Positions 48,619 through 56,951 of a stretch of DNA of 64,000 bases are shown here, piece after piece; the first letter of the stretch is position 1, and every line of letters begins with the position of its first letter. This DNA comes from Pelagicoccus enzymogenes (GTDB lineage: Bacteria; Verrucomicrobiota; Verrucomicrobiia; Opitutales; Opitutaceae), in assembly GCF_014803405.1 (NCBI RefSeq), contig NZ_JACYFG010000051.1:248001-312000 (forward strand), read 5' to 3'. Below the pieces are notes generated by a model. It searched no databases. It saw only the letters and a program-made list of their open reading frames with translations, and was not told where the DNA came from. Position numbers and translations under genes: made by a program.

Positions 48619-48879
48619 ATGGCAAATACCAAGTCAGCAATTAAGAACAACCGCAAGACGATCGCTCGCACACTGCACAATCGTTCTCGCAAGACTCGTA
48701 TCAAGACGCTGGCCAAGAAGGTAGCAGCTCTCGCTGCCGACGGTTCTGACAAAGAAGCGCTCAAGGCCGCCGCGATCGATTACGTTTCCGCAATGGACAA
48801 GGCTGCGAAAACCAACCTCGTACACAACAACAAGGCAAGCCGCGCGAAGGCTTCCGTTGCGAAGTACATCGCCGGTTAA
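48619..48879 (+). CDS. rpsT: 30S ribosomal protein S20
   Basis: 86 aa, lysine/alanine-rich: MANTKSAIKNNRKTIART, helical, ends AKASVAKYIAG. Binds 16S rRNA early in 30S assembly. Standard length (E. coli 87). Followed by a terminator at 48904. Confidence 0.97.
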   Translation: MANTKSAIKNNRKTIARTLHNRSRKTRIKTLAKKVAALAADGSDKEALKAAAIDYVSAMDKAAKTNLVHNNKASRAKASVAKYIAG

Positions 48880-48903
48880 TCCATTTTTTCCTCCTCCCAT
48901 CAT

Positions 48904-48941
48904 GAACCCCCATGCGTTTCCGACGATGGGGGTTCTTTCTT
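48904..48941 (+). terminator. Intrinsic terminator after rpsT
   Basis: Stem GAACCCCCAT / ATGGGGGTTC with a 12-base loop and TTTCTTTTCC tail. Confidence 0.88.
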
Positions 48942-48961
48942 TTCCGAACTGAGCCGAAAAC

Positions 48962-49774
48962 ATGAGCAGCAAGAAAGAGTTCATTTCCTTCCCTCCTGGC
49001 TATTTGGGCAGCCGACCGGAGAAGTTTCCCTTGATCGCCAACAACGATCGCTATTTCGCGGTGAACAAGCCGTCCGGGCTGGCCTGTTTCCAGCATGAGT
49101 GGACGCTGGGGAAGCCGGACCTTTCCATGGCCTTGCGCCGCGAGCTGCTCAACGAGAAGCCCCAGCTCAAGAAGCTCGGCGTGGAGGGGCTCTTTCGTGC
49201 TTACAACCTCGACCCGGAGCTGAGCGGCGCTCTCGTTTTCGCCAAGAACGAGGAGAGCGAAGCCTTGCTGAAGAACGCTGTCGGCTCCTCGCAGCTCGTC
49301 TTTCGCTTCCATTTGTTGGTGAAGGCGGAAACGGAGGACCGGGAGTTCGTTTGCGATTTGCCTCTGGCCAAGCATTTCCACTCGAAGTGCATGGTGGTGT
49401 CCCATCGCACGGGAAAAAAGAGCGAAACGCGCTTTCGCTTTTTGAGGAGTTTCGGTCAGTACCAGCTTTGGGAGGCGGAGACGAACTACTTGCGGGCTCA
49501 TCAGGTGCGAGTGCACGCTGCCGAGCGAGGCCTCACTATCGTGGGCGAGGATTTCTACAGCGAGGGAGACCTCGTCTACCTCTCTCGCATCAAGCGAGGC
49601 TACTTGCCCAGCAAAGGGAGGGAGAAGCCGCTTTACGACCGTCTCTGCGTGCATTTGGTCGAAGTTGAGTTCCAGATCCCCGAGGTCCAGCTCGAGCCTG
49701 TTCTCGCTCCCTTGCCGAGCCGATTCGAGACCTTGCTTAAACGGTTGGACGAATACCGGGGCGGACGGGGCTAG
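48962..49774 (+). CDS. RluA-like pseudouridine synthase with variant active-site motif
   Basis: 270 aa. Overall the RluA fold: AVNKPSGLACFQ, VEGLFRAYNLDPELSGALVFAKN and a C-terminal barrel with YLRAHQVRVHAA (family: RTHQIRVH). The catalytic Asp84 sits in YNLDPELSG, where the family normally has HRLDxxTSG; the Asp is kept but the Arg is Asn. Target RNA unknown. There is no S4 domain. Confidence 0.8.
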   Translation: MSSKKEFISFPPGYLGSRPEKFPLIANNDRYFAVNKPSGLACFQHEWTLGKPDLSMALRRELLNEKPQLKKLGVEGLFRAYNLDPELSGALVFAKNEESEALLKNAVGSSQLVFRFHLLVKAETEDREFVCDLPLAKHFHSKCMVVSHRTGKKSETRFRFLRSFGQYQLWEAETNYLRAHQVRVHAAERGLTIVGEDFYSEGDLVYLSRIKRGYLPSKGREKPLYDRLCVHLVEVEFQIPEVQLEPVLAPLPSRFETLLKRLDEYRGGRG

Positions 49775-49862
49775 CGGTTGAATTTCTGCAATTTCTGCTT
49801 TACAGGAATCGGGCGAAGGCCCACGTTCTCGGGCTTTTCCAAAATTTCAAGGGACAAAAACA

Positions 49863-49958
49863 ATGGGTAATCTCAAAAAGAAACGCAGACTTAAGATGTC
49901 AAAGCACAAGCGTCGCAAGCGCTTGAAGTCGAACCGCCACAAGAAGAAGGTTTGGTAG
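49863..49958 (+). CDS. bS22/mS38-like small ribosomal protein (AURKAIP1/COX24 domain)
   Basis: 31 aa, [21 protein letters not shown] and ending NRHKKKVW, 60% basic. It contains the motif [17 protein letters not shown] shared by mitochondrial mS38 (AURKAIP1) and actinobacterial bS22, which sit on the 30S subunit. Independent start, stop and terminator (50076-50104) argue that it is a gene. Confidence 0.8.
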   Translation: MGNLKKKRRLKMSKHKRRKRLKSNRHKKKVW

Positions 49959-50075
49959 GCTGAGTTTTCGACTCGGGGCGCCAATTCGTCCAGGCTGCGG
50001 CCTGCGATAAGCTCCAAAGCTGAAAACCGTCGACTTGTCCCCAATCCGGCTGGCGCCCGACTGAATCGCTTTTCG

Positions 50076-50104
50076 AGCCCGAACTCCAGGAGTTCGGGCT
50101 TTTT
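50076..50104 (+). terminator. Intrinsic terminator after bS22-like gene
   Basis: Stem AGCCCGAACT / AGTTCGGGCT with a 5-base loop followed by TTTTTCG. Strong. Confidence 0.92.
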
Positions 50105-50106
50105 CG

Positions 50107-50430
50107 TGTCTGGAAACCTCAAGCCTGCCCCTACGTGGTTTTTTGCAAGTTTACCATAAGGGAAGCTTTGTTCGAAAACTTTTCCGCGAGCCGCGAAGCT
50201 GCCCTCTTAGGGGGACGAACCGAGGAACGATTGAGCTCCGGCTAGCTCTTCCCGTGGGGGAGAGCGCCTACCCGTCAAGTTTCTCTTAGGGTGGAAAGTG
50301 CGCATCGCCCGATAGTGGATGCCGGCGGTTCCGCATTAGATCACTCTATTCGCCTCAATACCAGCTGGGCGCGTCCGATAGCGTCATATGCACCTCTAGG
50401 CGGACAGCGCCTAGGGGAGGCGAAACGACA
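50107..50430 (+). promoter_or_regulatory. Structured 5' leader of pilMNOPQ operon, SD-sequestering hairpin
   Basis: 324 bp without a gene. Several nested hairpins can be drawn: GCGCCTACCC with GGGTGG...GCGC (50264-50302), AGTGGATGC with GCAT...CACT (50315-50344), and next to the start codon a 10-bp stem CCTCTAGGCG (50393-50402) / CGCCTAGGGG (50408-50417). The last one contains the GGGG of the Shine-Dalgarno sequence GGGGAGG (50414-50420), 10 nt before the ATG at 50431. It does not match a c-di-GMP (GEMM), glycine, SAM, TPP or cobalamin riboswitch by eye. Confidence 0.55.
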
Positions 50431-51459
50431 ATGATCTCAGCTAAAAAGAACAATTTCATCGTAGAATACCGTCCTTCTGCGATTCGGGCTGCCCGCATCA
50501 GCTCGGAGACCGCCCCCACGGTCGTCGAGGAGGTCGTGGAGATCGACCTCGCGAAGGACGATTCCCCGGCCGAAACGATTCGCAAGTTCGCTCGGGCTAA
50601 GGCGAACGCCCACATGCATGCCTCCAGTTCGATCTACCCGGAAGATCGGCTTGTGCGCCAGGTGATGCTTGATGCCCAGAGGGGAAAGGAGGTCGATTTC
50701 GTAATGGATTTCCTCCGCAAATCGGGCGGCGTCAATCCCGAGACTTTCTCTGCGTATTGCCTGTCCGCTGCCGATGGAAGCGAGATCGATCTGGCTGCCT
50801 ACAACAAGAAGGACATTTTGGTCTGCGGAGTTTCGAAGCAAAGCGTGTCCGACACTCAAAGCCTTTTGTTGGAGCATGGGATTTATCCTCGCCGTCTCGA
50901 ACTTGGGACCTTGGGAACGATCGGGGCGCTGAAGGATGCGATTGGAACGGATGCGGGTCGCTCGCCAGTGCTGTTTCTAGAGATCGACAAGCAATCCACC
51001 AACGCTGTCATCGTGGGGCCGAGAGGGGTCGAGATGGCGCGTCGCATCGATTGCGGAGCGAACCATATCGCTCAAGCGCTCAAGGAGGAGATGAGTTTGA
51101 AGGACGAAGCCGCTGCGGAAAAAATCCTGCAGTCGAAAGACTTCGATTTGGGACCGATCGCTCCGAAGCTGTTGCGCAAGTTGCTTCGTGAGCTGCAAAG
51201 CTCGATTGGATTCTTCGAGGTCCAGACGGGGAGTTCCGTCTCCGAGCTCTACTGCTTAAAGGACGGTCGCTTTTTGCCATGGTTGGAGGCGAGTATCTGC
51301 GATTTGCTCAACTTGGTGCCCTTTCCGTTGGATTTGGGCGTTTGGCTGGAAAGCAAGGGGGTGACCTTTGCTTCCGAGGAAACGAAAAGCCAGGTGGACA
51401 ACACTTGGATCAGCCTCTTCTCGCTTGTCTTGGAGCTTGGAAAGGGAGGTGAGTCATGA
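50431..51459 (+). CDS. pilM: PilM-like type IV pilus inner-membrane-complex protein
   Basis: 342 aa, actin-like PilM fold: N-terminal FIVEYRPSAIRAARIS, FLEIDKQSTNAVIVGPRGVEMARRIDCGANHIAQAL segment as in FtsA/PilM nucleotide sites. Cytoplasmic platform that recruits PilN. ATGA overlap with the next gene (51456-51459) shows translational coupling. A diverged family member; the assignment is supported by gene order. Confidence 0.85.
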   Translation: MISAKKNNFIVEYRPSAIRAARISSETAPTVVEEVVEIDLAKDDSPAETIRKFARAKANAHMHASSSIYPEDRLVRQVMLDAQRGKEVDFVMDFLRKSGGVNPETFSAYCLSAADGSEIDLAAYNKKDILVCGVSKQSVSDTQSLLLEHGIYPRRLELGTLGTIGALKDAIGTDAGRSPVLFLEIDKQSTNAVIVGPRGVEMARRIDCGANHIAQALKEEMSLKDEAAAEKILQSKDFDLGPIAPKLLRKLLRELQSSIGFFEVQTGSSVSELYCLKDGRFLPWLEASICDLLNLVPFPLDLGVWLESKGVTFASEETKSQVDNTWISLFSLVLELGKGGES

Positions 51460-52064
51460 TCAAGCTGCCCAAGAAATCCGGTTCGGCTAGGAGCTACAAT
51501 TGGCGTCCGAATTTTCGGGACCTTGAAAGCCTTCCTGAGTCTCGAGTCGTACGCACACGCTTTTTCCTTCCCACTTTCGCGGTGGTCGTGGCATCGCTAT
51601 TTTCAGCCTACATTCTTTTCCAGGAGTACCGTGCCATGCGAATCGGCGAGGACATCAAGGTGCTCGAGGCGGAAATCGCCACCTACGAGGAGCGCCATGA
51701 CGAAAAGGTGAAGTACAATGCTGAATTCATGGAAATCAGCCGGAGGCTGAGCGAGGTCGTGGAGTTCAAGCAAGGACGGCTTGTCGCGAGCGACCTGCTC
51801 CTAAGCCTGTCTTCCCGCTTGCTGGATGGAATGTACCTGGAGCAGGTGGACTACATGGAGGGTAGGGCGAACATCCAAGGCAACGTTCTCGTTTCAGCTG
51901 AGGAAGCCTCTCGCCTCGTTAACGAGTATTTAAAGTCCATCGAAGAAGCGGATGTGATGCAGGGCTTGTTGGATGAGTACAAACTGACCTCCCTTGAGCG
52001 AGCTGGCGCAGGGAATGGAATCGTATTCCGGATCGAGGTCACCAAGAAGGAGGAAAAGAAATGA
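51456..52064 (+). CDS. pilN: PilN-like protein
   Basis: 202 aa. Short cytoplasmic N-terminus, one membrane helix (FFLPTFAVVVASLFSAYILF), coiled coil (DIKVLEAEIATYEERHDEKV) and a ferredoxin-like periplasmic domain. PilN dimerises with PilO. ATGA overlap with the next gene at 52061. Confidence 0.85.
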   Translation: MIKLPKKSGSARSYNWRPNFRDLESLPESRVVRTRFFLPTFAVVVASLFSAYILFQEYRAMRIGEDIKVLEAEIATYEERHDEKVKYNAEFMEISRRLSEVVEFKQGRLVASDLLLSLSSRLLDGMYLEQVDYMEGRANIQGNVLVSAEEASRLVNEYLKSIEEADVMQGLLDEYKLTSLERAGAGNGIVFRIEVTKKEEKK

Positions 52065-52651
52065 CCTTTTTATCGCTCTTTTCGTATTTGAAAAAGAACT
52101 ACATTGTTTCGATCTGCTCTTTGGTCGCGATTGTGTGCCTCGGTGTGTACCTCGTTCGTAGCGACCAGATTACACGGCTCGCCGCTGATTACGATGACTT
52201 GTCGGTGAGGCACTCGCGCATTCTCAAAAACTTGAAGTTCGGATCAGATATCGAAGCGGATCTGGACCGATTGAAAACGATGAGCGAGGAGATTGAAGCG
52301 CGTTTGTTTTCGCCTGAAGACCTCGCTACGAATCAACGATATTTCTATCAGATCGAATCTGCCACGGGGGTGGAGATGGCGAGTATTCAGCAGATCATTA
52401 AGCCGCTTCCAGAAGGGAAAAACAACAAGCAGGCGCGTATGAAAGCTGAGAGGTCTCCCTATCAGGAGATTATATATGATATGAGTGTTCAAGGTACGTA
52501 CACTGAGGTTTTGTCATTCCTGCGAGAAATAGAAGGCGGTGAAGCGTTCGCGGTACTAGATGGTTTCACCATAATGGATTCCAAAAGCAAGGAAGCTGAC
52601 CCTGAGGTCGACATACGTCTCTCAGTTAACGTTCTGGGGAGGAAGTCATAA
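52061..52651 (+). CDS. pilO: PilO-like protein
   Basis: 196 aa. One membrane helix (YIVSICSLVAIVCLGVYLV), coiled coil, then a periplasmic domain with ATGVEMASIQQIIKPLP and TEVLSFLREIEGGEAFAVLDGF, as in PilO. Shares one base with the next gene (TAATG, 52651). Base composition from here to 54861 is slightly more AT-rich than the genes around it. Confidence 0.85.
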   Translation: MTFLSLFSYLKKNYIVSICSLVAIVCLGVYLVRSDQITRLAADYDDLSVRHSRILKNLKFGSDIEADLDRLKTMSEEIEARLFSPEDLATNQRYFYQIESATGVEMASIQQIIKPLPEGKNNKQARMKAERSPYQEIIYDMSVQGTYTEVLSFLREIEGGEAFAVLDGFTIMDSKSKEADPEVDIRLSVNVLGRKS

Positions 52652-53115
52652 TGCAATTGGTTCGAAAATTGTCGTTAGTCGCAATTGCCCTTTCCTGTTT
52701 CTTGGGGGGCTTGCAGTCAGCCATCATGTCAGCCGAAGCCCGTATGAAAGCTTTGGATGATATCCAAGAAACGCTGAATAATAAGGTTCTTCCGATAGAG
52801 GAGGAGCTGATCGCAGTCGCGCCAAGTCCATTTGTTCCAGATAGCGGAAAGAAGGTTGTCGTAGAGGAGGAGGTCGAAGTCGTTCTAACCGATGAAGAAC
52901 TTCTCAAGGAATTAGCTAACTACGTAAACCCCACTGGCATATTCATGTTCGGTGGAGAATTTTATCTGATCTTCAAGGAGAAGAAGCTAAAGGTCGGTTC
53001 CGAATTGGGAATCACGTACAACGGCGCGAATTACAGTGTCGTTATAACAGAAATCACAGGATCTACATACAAAATCAGCCGTGGTGATTCGGAACTACAA
53101 CTAAAACTTAAGTAA
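52651..53115 (+). CDS. pilP: PilP-like periplasmic protein
   Basis: 154 aa. Signal-like N-terminus MQLVRKLSLVAIALSCFLGGLQS, then an acidic linker and a small beta-domain (VNPTGIFMFGGEFYLIFKEKKLKVGSE, ISRGDSELQLKLK) similar in shape to the PilP HP domain that contacts the secretin. Sequence similarity is weak; the position between pilO and pilQ is the main support. No lipobox is seen, unlike E. coli-type PilP. Confidence 0.7.
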   Translation: MQLVRKLSLVAIALSCFLGGLQSAIMSAEARMKALDDIQETLNNKVLPIEEELIAVAPSPFVPDSGKKVVVEEEVEVVLTDEELLKELANYVNPTGIFMFGGEFYLIFKEKKLKVGSELGITYNGANYSVVITEITGSTYKISRGDSELQLKLK

Positions 53116-54861
53116 ATGCGTTATATGAAGTCCAACATTATAAAATCAATTGCAGCGACCTCGATCGCTCTGGGTATTCCGCTTCTGCATGGTCAGGAAG
53201 CTCCGCCAGCTGGGACCGTTCGTGACGGTCTGGAAAAGTCGGCGTCGGTGGTCAAGGAACAGGAACCTTCCGGACCCAAGATAACCGATATTGACCGTTT
53301 GTTCGACAATCCAGCTGACAACCAGGTAGAGTCTGCGGAAGAGGGGAACGGCGTTTCAACGATTGATGATTCCTTTGCCTCTCCTATTGGAAATGAGATG
53401 GTTTTGGACGCGTCGGATTTGATATCGGTGGATTATCCCAACGAGGAGATTCGTACTGTTCTTCGGAATGTTGCGGATCTCTATATGTTGAATATCGTGG
53501 TGCCAGACACCCTTGTTGGAACTACGTCCATTAAGCTGCGTGACGTCACTTGGCGTCAGATCTATTCTGTTGTTTTGGAGCCTGTCGGGTATTCGTTTAT
53601 CGAGGAGGGCTCTATCATCAAGGTCGTTAGTCGCGACTCTTTGAACATCGAGCCGCCGATCACTGAGATCTTCATGGTTAATTACGCTGAGGCAGACTCG
53701 ATCGCTGTCACTCTTCGCAATCTTGTCGATTCGAGCAAGGGCGGCGCGGTACAAGTGGATCAGCGCAGCAACGCCCTGATCGTCTCGGAGCGCGCTTCCA
53801 AAATGGACAACATTCGTGCTGTGGTTGAGCGCTTGGATAAGCCTACTCAGCAGGTTTTTATCGAAACCCGCTTTATCGAAGTAACTGACACGGACGTAAA
53901 GAATATCGGTGTGAACTGGTCTACCTTGCGAAACTACGGTGTGGGCGTTGGCAACATTAACAAGCAGTGGGGGAGCTCTTTCGACAGGGCTCGCAGTGAA
54001 GGCGGAGATAGCGAGATCTCAAATCAACGTAACTTGGGTGATGTTGCTTTTACGAGCGGAGGTGCGGAGACGAGCGGTATGGGCGTGAATCGTGGTACTC
54101 TGACCAATAACTTGTCAGGAGAAACCTTGATCGATATGACCTCTACTGGGGAAAGCACTCTGATGACGCATGCTGTTAATAACCTGTATTCCCTTGTGGA
54201 TACGAAGGGAGTTACTCGTTCTGCGTCTGCTGTATTCTCAGCGGATCAATTCGGATTCGTTCTCAGCGCGTTGAAGGAGCAGGGTGGCAGCAAGCTGGTA
54301 TCTAACCCAACGGTCGTAACGCTCAACAACCAAGAGGCGACCATTAACGTGGGTGAAGAGTTTCCGATACCAAACTACCAATACAACGAAGAAACAGGTG
54401 GTTTCGAAGTAAGCAATTTTGAATACAAGCAGATTGGTGTGAACCTCAAGGTTACTCCCTCTGTGAACAATGCTGGCCTCATCAACCTCAAGGTTGTGCC
54501 GGAAGTTAGCAGCCGTACGGGGGTCGTGAGTTTCGGCGGCTCAGGCGGCGCTTCCATTCCGCTGATCTCTACCCGCAAGACGGAGACGCAAATTGCCCTG
54601 AAGGATGGCTTTACGATGGGTATTGGAGGCTTGATGGAGAGCTCTGACAACTCGGATGACAGCCAAGTGCCGGTTCTGGGCAAGGTTCCCGGTCTGGGAC
54701 GTTTGTTCAAGCATGAGTCCAAGCGTGAGACGAAGCGCAATCTACTCATCTTCATCACTGCAAAAATCCTTCCAAGCGAGGAAGCTGACTTTGAGGACGT
54801 ATTCTCGCAGGAAATGATGGAAGCGTCTGGAGTCGACCCGGTTGCCTTGAGGAACCGCTAG
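53116..54861 (+). CDS. pilQ: PilQ-like type IV pilus secretin
   Basis: 581 aa. Signal peptide MRYMKSNIIKSIAATSIALGIPLLHGQ, a flexible N-terminus, an N0/N1 region (VDYPNEEIRTVLRNVADLYMLNIVVPDTLVGTTS), an N1/N3 region (DSIAVTLRNLVDSSKGGAVQVDQRSNALIVSER) and the secretin domain with SKLVSNPTVVTLNNQEATINVGEEFPIP and VPVLGKVPGLGRLFKH. Outer-membrane pore for the pilus. Shorter than proteobacterial PilQ, lacking AMIN domains. Terminator at 54898-54931 ends the operon. Confidence 0.95.
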   Translation: MRYMKSNIIKSIAATSIALGIPLLHGQEAPPAGTVRDGLEKSASVVKEQEPSGPKITDIDRLFDNPADNQVESAEEGNGVSTIDDSFASPIGNEMVLDASDLISVDYPNEEIRTVLRNVADLYMLNIVVPDTLVGTTSIKLRDVTWRQIYSVVLEPVGYSFIEEGSIIKVVSRDSLNIEPPITEIFMVNYAEADSIAVTLRNLVDSSKGGAVQVDQRSNALIVSERASKMDNIRAVVERLDKPTQQVFIETRFIEVTDTDVKNIGVNWSTLRNYGVGVGNINKQWGSSFDRARSEGGDSEISNQRNLGDVAFTSGGAETSGMGVNRGTLTNNLSGETLIDMTSTGESTLMTHAVNNLYSLVDTKGVTRSASAVFSADQFGFVLSALKEQGGSKLVSNPTVVTLNNQEATINVGEEFPIPNYQYNEETGGFEVSNFEYKQIGVNLKVTPSVNNAGLINLKVVPEVSSRTGVVSFGGSGGASIPLISTRKTETQIALKDGFTMGIGGLMESSDNSDDSQVPVLGKVPGLGRLFKHESKRETKRNLLIFITAKILPSEEADFEDVFSQEMMEASGVDPVALRNR

Positions 54862-54897
54862 TACCCAGCAACAGAAACGCAAATTTACTTCAGTTGG

Positions 54898-54931
54898 ACG
54901 CTCCTCGGTTTTCGGGGAGCGTTTTCTGTTT
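54898..54931 (+). terminator. Intrinsic terminator after pilQ
   Basis: Stem ACGCTCC / GGGAGCG with a 10-base loop and TTTTCTGTTTTT tail. Confidence 0.85.
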
Positions 54932-54936
54932 TTGTC

Positions 54937-55356
54937 CTACTCGCCGATCACGGTCACGATCAAGGAGCGGGAGTGGGGAGCGGTACGATGTTCCCAGAGG
55001 AAGATTCCTTGCCAGGTGCCAAGGAGGAGGCGGCCTTCGGCGAAGGGCACGACCTCTGCGCTGCGTGTTAGTGCCATTTTTATGTGGCTTGGCATGTCGT
55101 CTGGACCCTCGTAGGTATGGGTGAAGTGCCGGTCGTTTTCCGGAACGAGCCGACTCATGAAGCCTTCCAGGTCATGTCTGGCGCTCGGATCGGCGTTCTC
55201 CATGAGCACGAGGCTGCAGCTTGTGTGTCGGCAAAAGACGGTGACGGTACCGTTTTTGAGGCCGCTCTCGCGAATCGCATTACGAGCTTGGTCGGTGATC
55301 TCCAAGGTTCCCTGACCTTGGGTACGGACATTGATCTCGGAGTGGTAAACTGCCAT
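54937..55356 (-). CDS. yjbQ: YjbQ/UPF0047 protein
   Basis: 139 aa small barrel-like enzyme with QARNAIRESGLKNGTVTVFCRHTSCSLVLMENAD and HTYEGPDDMPSHIK motifs, the conserved His residues of the family. E. coli YjbQ has weak thiamine-phosphate synthase activity. Last gene of the ECF-sigma operon, 18 bp after the HtrA-like gene; the link to envelope stress is unknown. Confidence 0.9.
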   Translation of the reverse strand: MAVYHSEINVRTQGQGTLEITDQARNAIRESGLKNGTVTVFCRHTSCSLVLMENADPSARHDLEGFMSRLVPENDRHFTHTYEGPDDMPSHIKMALTRSAEVVPFAEGRLLLGTWQGIFLWEHRTAPHSRSLIVTVIGE

Positions 55357-55374
55357 AGGCGGAATGCTTGCCGC

Positions 55375-56376
55375 TTATCCGTCCGTGAGCAACAACGCGA
55401 TTTCCGATTCTGTCTCGCCCCTTTGAACCGTAATGCTGACGAACTGTTCGGCTTGGCTGGAGAATAGGGCGTCTCGCCATTCGTTGATGCTGGAAATGGG
55501 CTTGCTTTCGAAACTTAGGATCTGATCGCCTCGTTTTAAGCCGCTCTTTTTAGCCGCGCTGCCTGTCTCGATCTCGGAGACCACCAAGCTGCGCTCCAGT
55601 GTGATTGGGTCGATTCTCTCGATGATCTTGGCATCAAGACTTGGGTGAAAGACTTTCCCCTTTGCCAGGAGCTGGTCCACTATGTGTTTCAGCGAGGCGT
55701 TCGGGACAATGTAGCTTGAATTCACGTCTGGCAGCGATGCGACGCTCATTCCCATGAGGGATCCGTCGCTGGCGAAGACGGGCGAACCTCCCTCTGCAGG
55801 TCCGGATGAGATTCCGATGCGAAGGTAGGAGCAGGGGAAGTCAATCTGGCTGAAGCTGCTTTCTCTGCCGGTGACGATTCCGAGTTTTGGCGTGGGCGCG
55901 AGGTCAAGCGGGCTTGTGATCGCGTAGGCGAGGGAGCCGATGGCGGGTGGCGGAAGGGCGTTGGCTAGATCGACGTATTGTATGCCAGCGGGTGGTTTTG
56001 CGACCTGAAGCAAAGCGATGTTGCTTCGCGCGTCCGAAGCGATGGGAACGGCCAGCATCTGCAAGCCGTCCTTCTCCACTCTCAGGCGAGGCCCTTTTTG
56101 GGTGGGTACCGCATTGGTGAGAACGGTGCCTTTGGCGTCGATGTAAAATCCGGATTGGACGGTGAGAGCTATCTTTTCCTTGCCGTTCTCGTCTGTCGTT
56201 TGAGTGGCGAACTTAACCTTTACGACCGTCGGGCGATAGTCGCGGTAGAGTTGGATGAGGCGGTTTTCGCCGGGGACGAGCTCTTGGCTGGCTAGGGCTG
56301 GATTGGGCGGTGCACCACTCGCAGCCGCGACGAGCGTGACGCTCGTCAAAGCGATTAGTCCGACGCGGCGAAGCAT
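55375..56376 (-). CDS. HtrA-like protein with lost catalytic triad
   Basis: 333 aa. Signal peptide MLRRVGLIALTSVTLVAAASGA, trypsin-like domain and a C-terminal PDZ domain (GSAAKKSGLKRGDQILSFESKPISSINEWRD). In HtrA the His lies in TNxHVV, the Asp in D-x-x-D-L/I-A and the Ser in GNSGGP. Here these are LTNAVPTQ (no His), SDARSNIALL (Asn for Asp) and GPAEGGSPVF (no GNSGG), so it should not be a protease. Likely a regulatory or chaperone relic in the stress operon, 4 bp after the preceding gene. Confidence 0.8.
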   Translation of the reverse strand: MLRRVGLIALTSVTLVAAASGAPPNPALASQELVPGENRLIQLYRDYRPTVVKVKFATQTTDENGKEKIALTVQSGFYIDAKGTVLTNAVPTQKGPRLRVEKDGLQMLAVPIASDARSNIALLQVAKPPAGIQYVDLANALPPPAIGSLAYAITSPLDLAPTPKLGIVTGRESSFSQIDFPCSYLRIGISSGPAEGGSPVFASDGSLMGMSVASLPDVNSSYIVPNASLKHIVDQLLAKGKVFHPSLDAKIIERIDPITLERSLVVSEIETGSAAKKSGLKRGDQILSFESKPISSINEWRDALFSSQAEQFVSITVQRGETESEIALLLTDG

Positions 56377-56380
56377 TCTG

Positions 56381-56941
56381 CTAGTAGTTTGGCTGCTGGC
56401 GTAGGACGTTTGCCCCGTTCGTGAGCCCGACGGAGTCGCGGGAGTAAGTGACTGGCGTCGCGTTGAGCAAGTACCCTTCGTCTTTGCTGCCGAGGCTGCT
56501 GAGAGCGTTGACTTGGTAGATCGTATTGCGGTTAGGCGCTTCGTCCTGCGCGGGGACGGCGACTTCTGTGTTTACGACGAAGTAGGCGGGGGGCGTCTCG
56601 TTCTTTTCGGCCGACGCCAAGGGGATGCGCTCTGGTTTGAGCTCTGCCTCAGTCGAATCTGCCAGGTAGGGCGAATTCGTGACTGCGAAAAAGGTGATCG
56701 CTACAGCGCCGGCGGCCGCCACCGGGGGAGCTGCCTTGCGGGCCAAGATCATGCAGGCGCGGCGGAGGCGCGTGCTGACGGGTTGGATTTGCACGAAGGT
56801 GGTGAGCTGCCGGCTGCGAAACTCTTGGTCGAAGCGTTGCCAGTAGGCTGCGTCCGGACGCTCCAGCTGCTTGAGCTTTATGAGTTGGCTCAGGCGTTGG
56901 TCGGCGTTGGTTGCGGAAGCGGTTTGTGGGTGGGCGCTCAT
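56381..56941 (-). CDS. Single-pass membrane protein, putative anti-sigma factor
   Basis: 186 aa. Cytoplasmic N-terminus with helices (DQRLSQLIKLKQLERPDAAYWQRFDQEFRS), one membrane helix (KAAPPVAAAGAVAITFFAV, residues about 70-88) and a periplasmic tail. Located 10 bp after the ECF sigma factor and 4 bp before the HtrA-like gene, which is the position of an anti-sigma factor, though no zinc-finger (HxxxCxxC) or RseA-like motif is seen. Function inferred from position only. Confidence 0.6.
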   Translation of the reverse strand: MSAHPQTASATNADQRLSQLIKLKQLERPDAAYWQRFDQEFRSRQLTTFVQIQPVSTRLRRACMILARKAAPPVAAAGAVAITFFAVTNSPYLADSTEAELKPERIPLASAEKNETPPAYFVVNTEVAVPAQDEAPNRNTIYQVNALSSLGSKDEGYLLNATPVTYSRDSVGLTNGANVLRQQPNY

Positions 56942-56951
56942 CGATGTCGGG

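Noticed and set aside
49847-50122. Minus-strand 91-aa open frame over the bS22-like gene
   Set aside because: It is the antisense of the basic gene and its terminator, with no family features.
50223-50300. c-di-GMP (GEMM), glycine or cobalamin riboswitch in the pilM leader
   Set aside because: Conserved core sequences of these classes are absent by eye, although hairpins are present. Kept as an unknown leader.
55375-56376. Active DegS/HtrA protease
   Set aside because: The three catalytic residues are missing from their motifs.
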